Positions 61,329-64,000 of a DNA stretch of 64,000 nt are shown one piece after another. The notes beneath the pieces are model-generated. The model did no database searches. It was not told the DNA's origin and saw only the letters and a list, made by a program, of their open reading frames with translations. Position numbers and translations under genes: made by a program. Source of the DNA: Bog-473 sp963730395 (GTDB lineage Bacteria; Actinomycetota; Acidimicrobiia; Acidimicrobiales; RAAP-2); the NCBI GenBank assembly GCA_963730395.1, contig CAVSSK010000007.1:186001-250000 (forward strand), given 5' to 3'. The stretch's first letter is position 1. The number at the start of each line of letters is the position of its first letter.

Positions 61329-62054
61329 ATGCCTACCTTTGTCACCGATGACCTGACGCTCTATTTCGAGGTAGTAGGGACGGGAGACCCGGTGCTGTGC
61401 GTTCACGGGGCGACGGGTGCCGGCGGCTATGAGTGGACGGGAATCACCGATCTGCTCTCAGCCGAATGGCGATTCGTCGTTCCTGACCTCCGAGGCCATG
61501 GCAAGTCCGATCATCGTCCGGGCGCCGTCGGAATCGAGTTTGTCGTCGAAGATCTCCTCTCGCTCATCGAGCGACTGAACCTGGATCGCCCGCACATGGT
61601 GGGCTTCTCTTTCGGGTCGGAGGTCGCGCTCGAACTAGGGCTGGCACATCCTGGCAGCTGTCGTAGCCTGGTGCTCTTGAGTCCGGGACTGGGTGATCCG
61701 AAGTCCAGCGTGCCGTCGCGTCAACGCCTTGAGGCGACGTGGCCTGATTCACTCCGACAGCTTCATGCTGCGAAGCACGGAGAGCAACATTGGCTTGATG
61801 TCATGTTGGAGCTCTGCGAACGCGCCGCGGTGCGACCCAAGGCGGACCTCGATCAAATTGCCGCTATTGGATGCCCCGTGCTCTTGTTGGCTGGCAGCGA
61901 AGACGATCCTCGTCGCATTCGTCAGGCTGAGGTCATGGCGAGGCTCCATGACTTAACCACGTTCCGGATTGTGGCAGAGGCGGCGCACGCTCTACACAAG
62001 CGTAGGCCCACCGAAGTTGCGCAAATCGTCGGTCAATTTCTCCGAGAACAATGA
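61329..62054 (+). CDS. Alpha/beta hydrolase
   Basis: A 241-residue alpha/beta-hydrolase-fold enzyme. Oxyanion region VHGATGAGGYEW, nucleophile Ser in VGFSFGSEVALELG, acidic residue in LLLAGSEDDPRR, and His in VAEAAHALHKRRP. Resembles esterase/lactonase or C-C hydrolase members of catabolic clusters. Follows the hydratase gene by 82 bp on the same strand. Confidence 0.86.
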   Translation: MPTFVTDDLTLYFEVVGTGDPVLCVHGATGAGGYEWTGITDLLSAEWRFVVPDLRGHGKSDHRPGAVGIEFVVEDLLSLIERLNLDRPHMVGFSFGSEVALELGLAHPGSCRSLVLLSPGLGDPKSSVPSRQRLEATWPDSLRQLHAAKHGEQHWLDVMLELCERAAVRPKADLDQIAAIGCPVLLLAGSEDDPRRIRQAEVMARLHDLTTFRIVAEAAHALHKRRPTEVAQIVGQFLREQ

Positions 62055-62220
62055 CAACTTCTCGCTCATATACAGGGTACGCATCCAGGGGGCGTCCTAG
62101 TGGCCCGAGGGGTCGCCAATTAGTACTGCCGCTCGGCATAGCTTGGAAGGAATCCGATTCTGTTGTTTCGGTCGTGTCGAACAAGACGCGGCACGAGCGG
62201 CGCAGATGAAAGGCGACGAA

Positions 62221-62913
62221 ATGGTGACTGGGTCAAAGACGAAGGGGCGCTCCCTCGACCGGGAGGCGATGCCGACCTGGAAGACGAACAGCGTCGACCG
62301 ATCTTTGACGACGGCTCGACAGCGCGCACAGGAGCGGACTGACCGGTTCGTGAACGCCGCAATGGAACTCATGAACGAGCGCGGTACGACCGAATTCACC
62401 GTCCAGGAGATTATCGACCGGGCCAGAATGTCGATCAGGACTTTCTACAAGTTCTTTGCAAGCAAGGACGACCTTCTGGTCGCTGTCCACGAGACCATCA
62501 TGACAACAGAAGTTGTGCCCAGGCTTCACCGACAGTGCGAAAAAGAATCAGACCCACTTGGCCGAATCAGGGCATACATCGAGGGGATCTACGAGCTGAC
62601 TGCGAACCCCCGCCCCGCTTCGCGTGCACTGAGCACCTTTCGCAGCCGGCTGGCCGAGACGCGGCCAGCCGACCTCGAGCATTCGATGCGACCACAGCTC
62701 GACATGGTTGTCGATCTCGTTCGTTCCGCGATTGACTCCGGTCGCCTTCAAACCAGCTTGACGCCAGATGCCGCCGGCCTGCTACTCCATCACACGGTAT
62801 TGGCGGCCGTGCACGCCCGGGTGCTTGGAGGAACAGCGCCCAGTGCAGCGGATCTGTGGCAATTCTCTGCTGCCGGGATCGGAGTTGCGCACGACGATCC
62901 CGAGCTAGGTTGA
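62221..62913 (+). CDS. TetR-family transcriptional regulator
   Basis: A 230-residue TetR regulator with an extended basic N-terminus and HTH at about 40-85: RFVNAAMELMNERGTTEFTVQEIIDRARMSIRTFYKFFASKDDLL. ATG at 62221 has AAAGG 8 nt upstream; in-frame starts at 62206 and 62143 are possible. Its 3' end overlaps the 3' end of the acyl-CoA synthetase gene by 9 bp in a convergent arrangement. Confidence 0.87.
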   Translation: MVTGSKTKGRSLDREAMPTWKTNSVDRSLTTARQRAQERTDRFVNAAMELMNERGTTEFTVQEIIDRARMSIRTFYKFFASKDDLLVAVHETIMTTEVVPRLHRQCEKESDPLGRIRAYIEGIYELTANPRPASRALSTFRSRLAETRPADLEHSMRPQLDMVVDLVRSAIDSGRLQTSLTPDAAGLLLHHTVLAAVHARVLGGTAPSAADLWQFSAAGIGVAHDDPELG

Positions 62914-64000
62914 GGAAAACCAGTTTTCGATGTCCTTTCGGACCACCTTCCCCATTGCGTTTCTCGGGAGGATAGCGAACCGCCACCGTTCGGGAACCTT
63001 GTAGTAGGCGAGTTCGCGCGAACAGAGTTCGGTGAGTTTGGCAACATCCAGGTCTGCACCAGAATCCATCTCGATCGCCGCGGCAACCCGATGCCCGAGT
63101 CGCTCATCCGGAAAACCAACGACGGCGACCCCTTTGACGCCGGTTGCGCCTAAGAGCACTCGCTCAACCTCCGCGGGATAGATGTTGGCACCGCCGCGCA
63201 AAATAAGCGCGCTCTTCCGATCGGTGACGAAGAGGTGACCGGATTCATCGAGGTAGCCGATGTCCCCGGTAAGCAGCGTGCCATCGACGACTGTCGCTGC
63301 AGTGGCTTCGGGATTGTTAAGGTACCCCAACATGGGCCGGTAGAGATTCGCCCATTCCCCGATCTTCTGAGCTCGGATCGTAATCAACCCCTGTTCTCCA
63401 ACTGGCAGCGTCCCACCGTCATCGCCTCGTATCTCCACGACGAGATGTGGGAGCACTGACCCGCTTGTTCCCTCCGCCACTGGCCCCTCGAGGGTTTCCA
63501 TGGTGACCATGGTTGGGACTTCCGTAAGGCCATACGTTTCAAGCGGTCTGTGCCCGAAGCGGGACGTGAACTCATCGCGCGTCGGCGCTGGCAAATGAGT
63601 ACCTCCGGTCCATACCTCGGTGATGGTGTCGAGATCATCAGGCTGAACGTCGCGGGACTTGGCCAGTCCCTGCAGCAAGGTAGGAACACCGAACCACACG
63701 TTGACCTTCTCGGATCGGATCCATCGTGCGATCGTGAGCGGATCAGTTTGATCGATTAGGACCTGGGTGCCCCCTGCCTGTGCGACGAGCAAGGTGCTGG
63801 TGACCTGCATGTTCAAAATCGTGAGCGCAGCGCAGTCGCCCTTGCGCAACTCCGGGCCAAAGCCGCGAGTCATGGAAACAACCGCTCCCGGTAACAAGAT
63901 GTTGTGGTGGGTCTGGATCACGCCTTTTGGTCGCCCTGTGGTGCCGCTCGTATAGGCAATCGCAGCGACGTCGAAGGGATCCGAGCGGATCCGCTGGTAC
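62905..64000 (-). CDS. AMP-dependent acyl-CoA synthetase, N-terminus beyond the window
   Basis: The C-terminal 365 residues or so of an ANL-superfamily ligase; the gene continues past 64000. Visible motifs: the P-loop IAYTSGTTGRPKGV just inside the right edge, VWFGVPTLLQGL, TYGLTEVPT, TGDIGYLDESGHLFVTDR, ILRGGANIYPAEVE, and the catalytic Lys region NAMGKVVRKDIENW. Activates a carboxylic acid to its CoA thioester, feeding the hydratase-type steps of this cluster. Confidence 0.92.
   Translation of the reverse strand, partial: YQRIRSDPFDVAAIAYTSGTTGRPKGVIQTHHNILLPGAVVSMTRGFGPELRKGDCAALTILNMQVTSTLLVAQAGGTQVLIDQTDPLTIARWIRSEKVNVWFGVPTLLQGLAKSRDVQPDDLDTITEVWTGGTHLPAPTRDEFTSRFGHRPLETYGLTEVPTMVTMETLEGPVAEGTSGSVLPHLVVEIRGDDGGTLPVGEQGLITIRAQKIGEWANLYRPMLGYLNNPEATAATVVDGTLLTGDIGYLDESGHLFVTDRKSALILRGGANIYPAEVERVLLGATGVKGVAVVGFPDERLGHRVAAAIEMDSGADLDVAKLTELCSRELAYYKVPERWRFAILPRNAMGKVVRKDIENWFSST

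Overview
The window is high-GC DNA with many GTG starts, leaderless-looking promoters and overlapping stop/start codons. Several gene families point to an actinobacterium: the SCO6880/SCO6881-type conjugation genes, DUF4913, DUF6325, DUF6582, DUF7144, and NarL-type kinases with multiple GAF domains. I cannot fix the lineage more closely; Acidimicrobiia or a relative is a guess. No rRNA, tRNA or CRISPR array was seen.

Region 1 (1-17.65 kb) is a conjugative element. It carries a MobF relaxase-helicase on the + strand. On the minus strand is a tightly overlapping transfer operon: DUF6112, TrbL-like protein, SCO6880-like protein (frameshifted), VirB4 ATPase, TcpC/VirB8-like protein, transglycosylase-NlpC/P60 hydrolase, a 61-aa protein with a sliding-clamp motif, the VirD4/TraG coupling protein and DUF4913. 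Between relaxase and coupling protein lies cargo. The most striking cargo is a five-gene bacterial ubiquitin-like conjugation operon (4419-7799): Ubl, E2-like, JAMM-E1 fusion, DUF6527 metal-binding protein and ClpP-fold serine protease. It is divergent from a small ribbon-helix-helix regulator and followed by a Phd/RelE-like toxin-antitoxin pair. Neither the E1 nor the E2 has a cysteine where the canonical catalytic one should be, so this may be a non-thioester Ubl system.

Region 2 (18-23 kb) is a scar: a TPR fragment, DUF3024, an IS256-family element, and two head-to-head 5'-truncated remnants (a LuxR-type TPR regulator and a GAF histidine kinase). The kinase remnant shares a 114-bp perfectly identical tract with the intact kinase about 4.7 kb away.

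Region 3 (23-54.5 kb) looks chromosomal and is rich in signalling, stress and envelope genes. It holds a giant kinase with five GAF domains, a CHASE-PAS kinase beside a periplasmic sugar-binding-type protein, two response regulators flanking a 25-bp tandem repeat, a YbhN-like flippase-fold protein, HdeD, a non-canonical NRAMP transporter coupled to an MgtE_N/PRC protein, three tandem triple-BON proteins, a GAF-LuxR regulator, a lipid kinase-PAP2 pair, a Bax-inhibitor-1 protein, an AI-2E family permease and a ferritin-like protein.

Region 4 (54.5-64 kb) is a catabolic cluster typical of lipid, steroid or terpenoid degradation: MDR quinone oxidoreductase, SDR, cytochrome P450, a DapB-like dehydrogenase, an NTF2-like protein, two TetR regulators, a frameshifted enoyl-CoA hydratase, an alpha/beta hydrolase and an acyl-CoA synthetase cut by the window end. 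The same 14-bp palindrome lies upstream of SDR/P450 and of the DapB-like gene, with a degenerate copy upstream of the first TetR gene, which suggests a local regulon.
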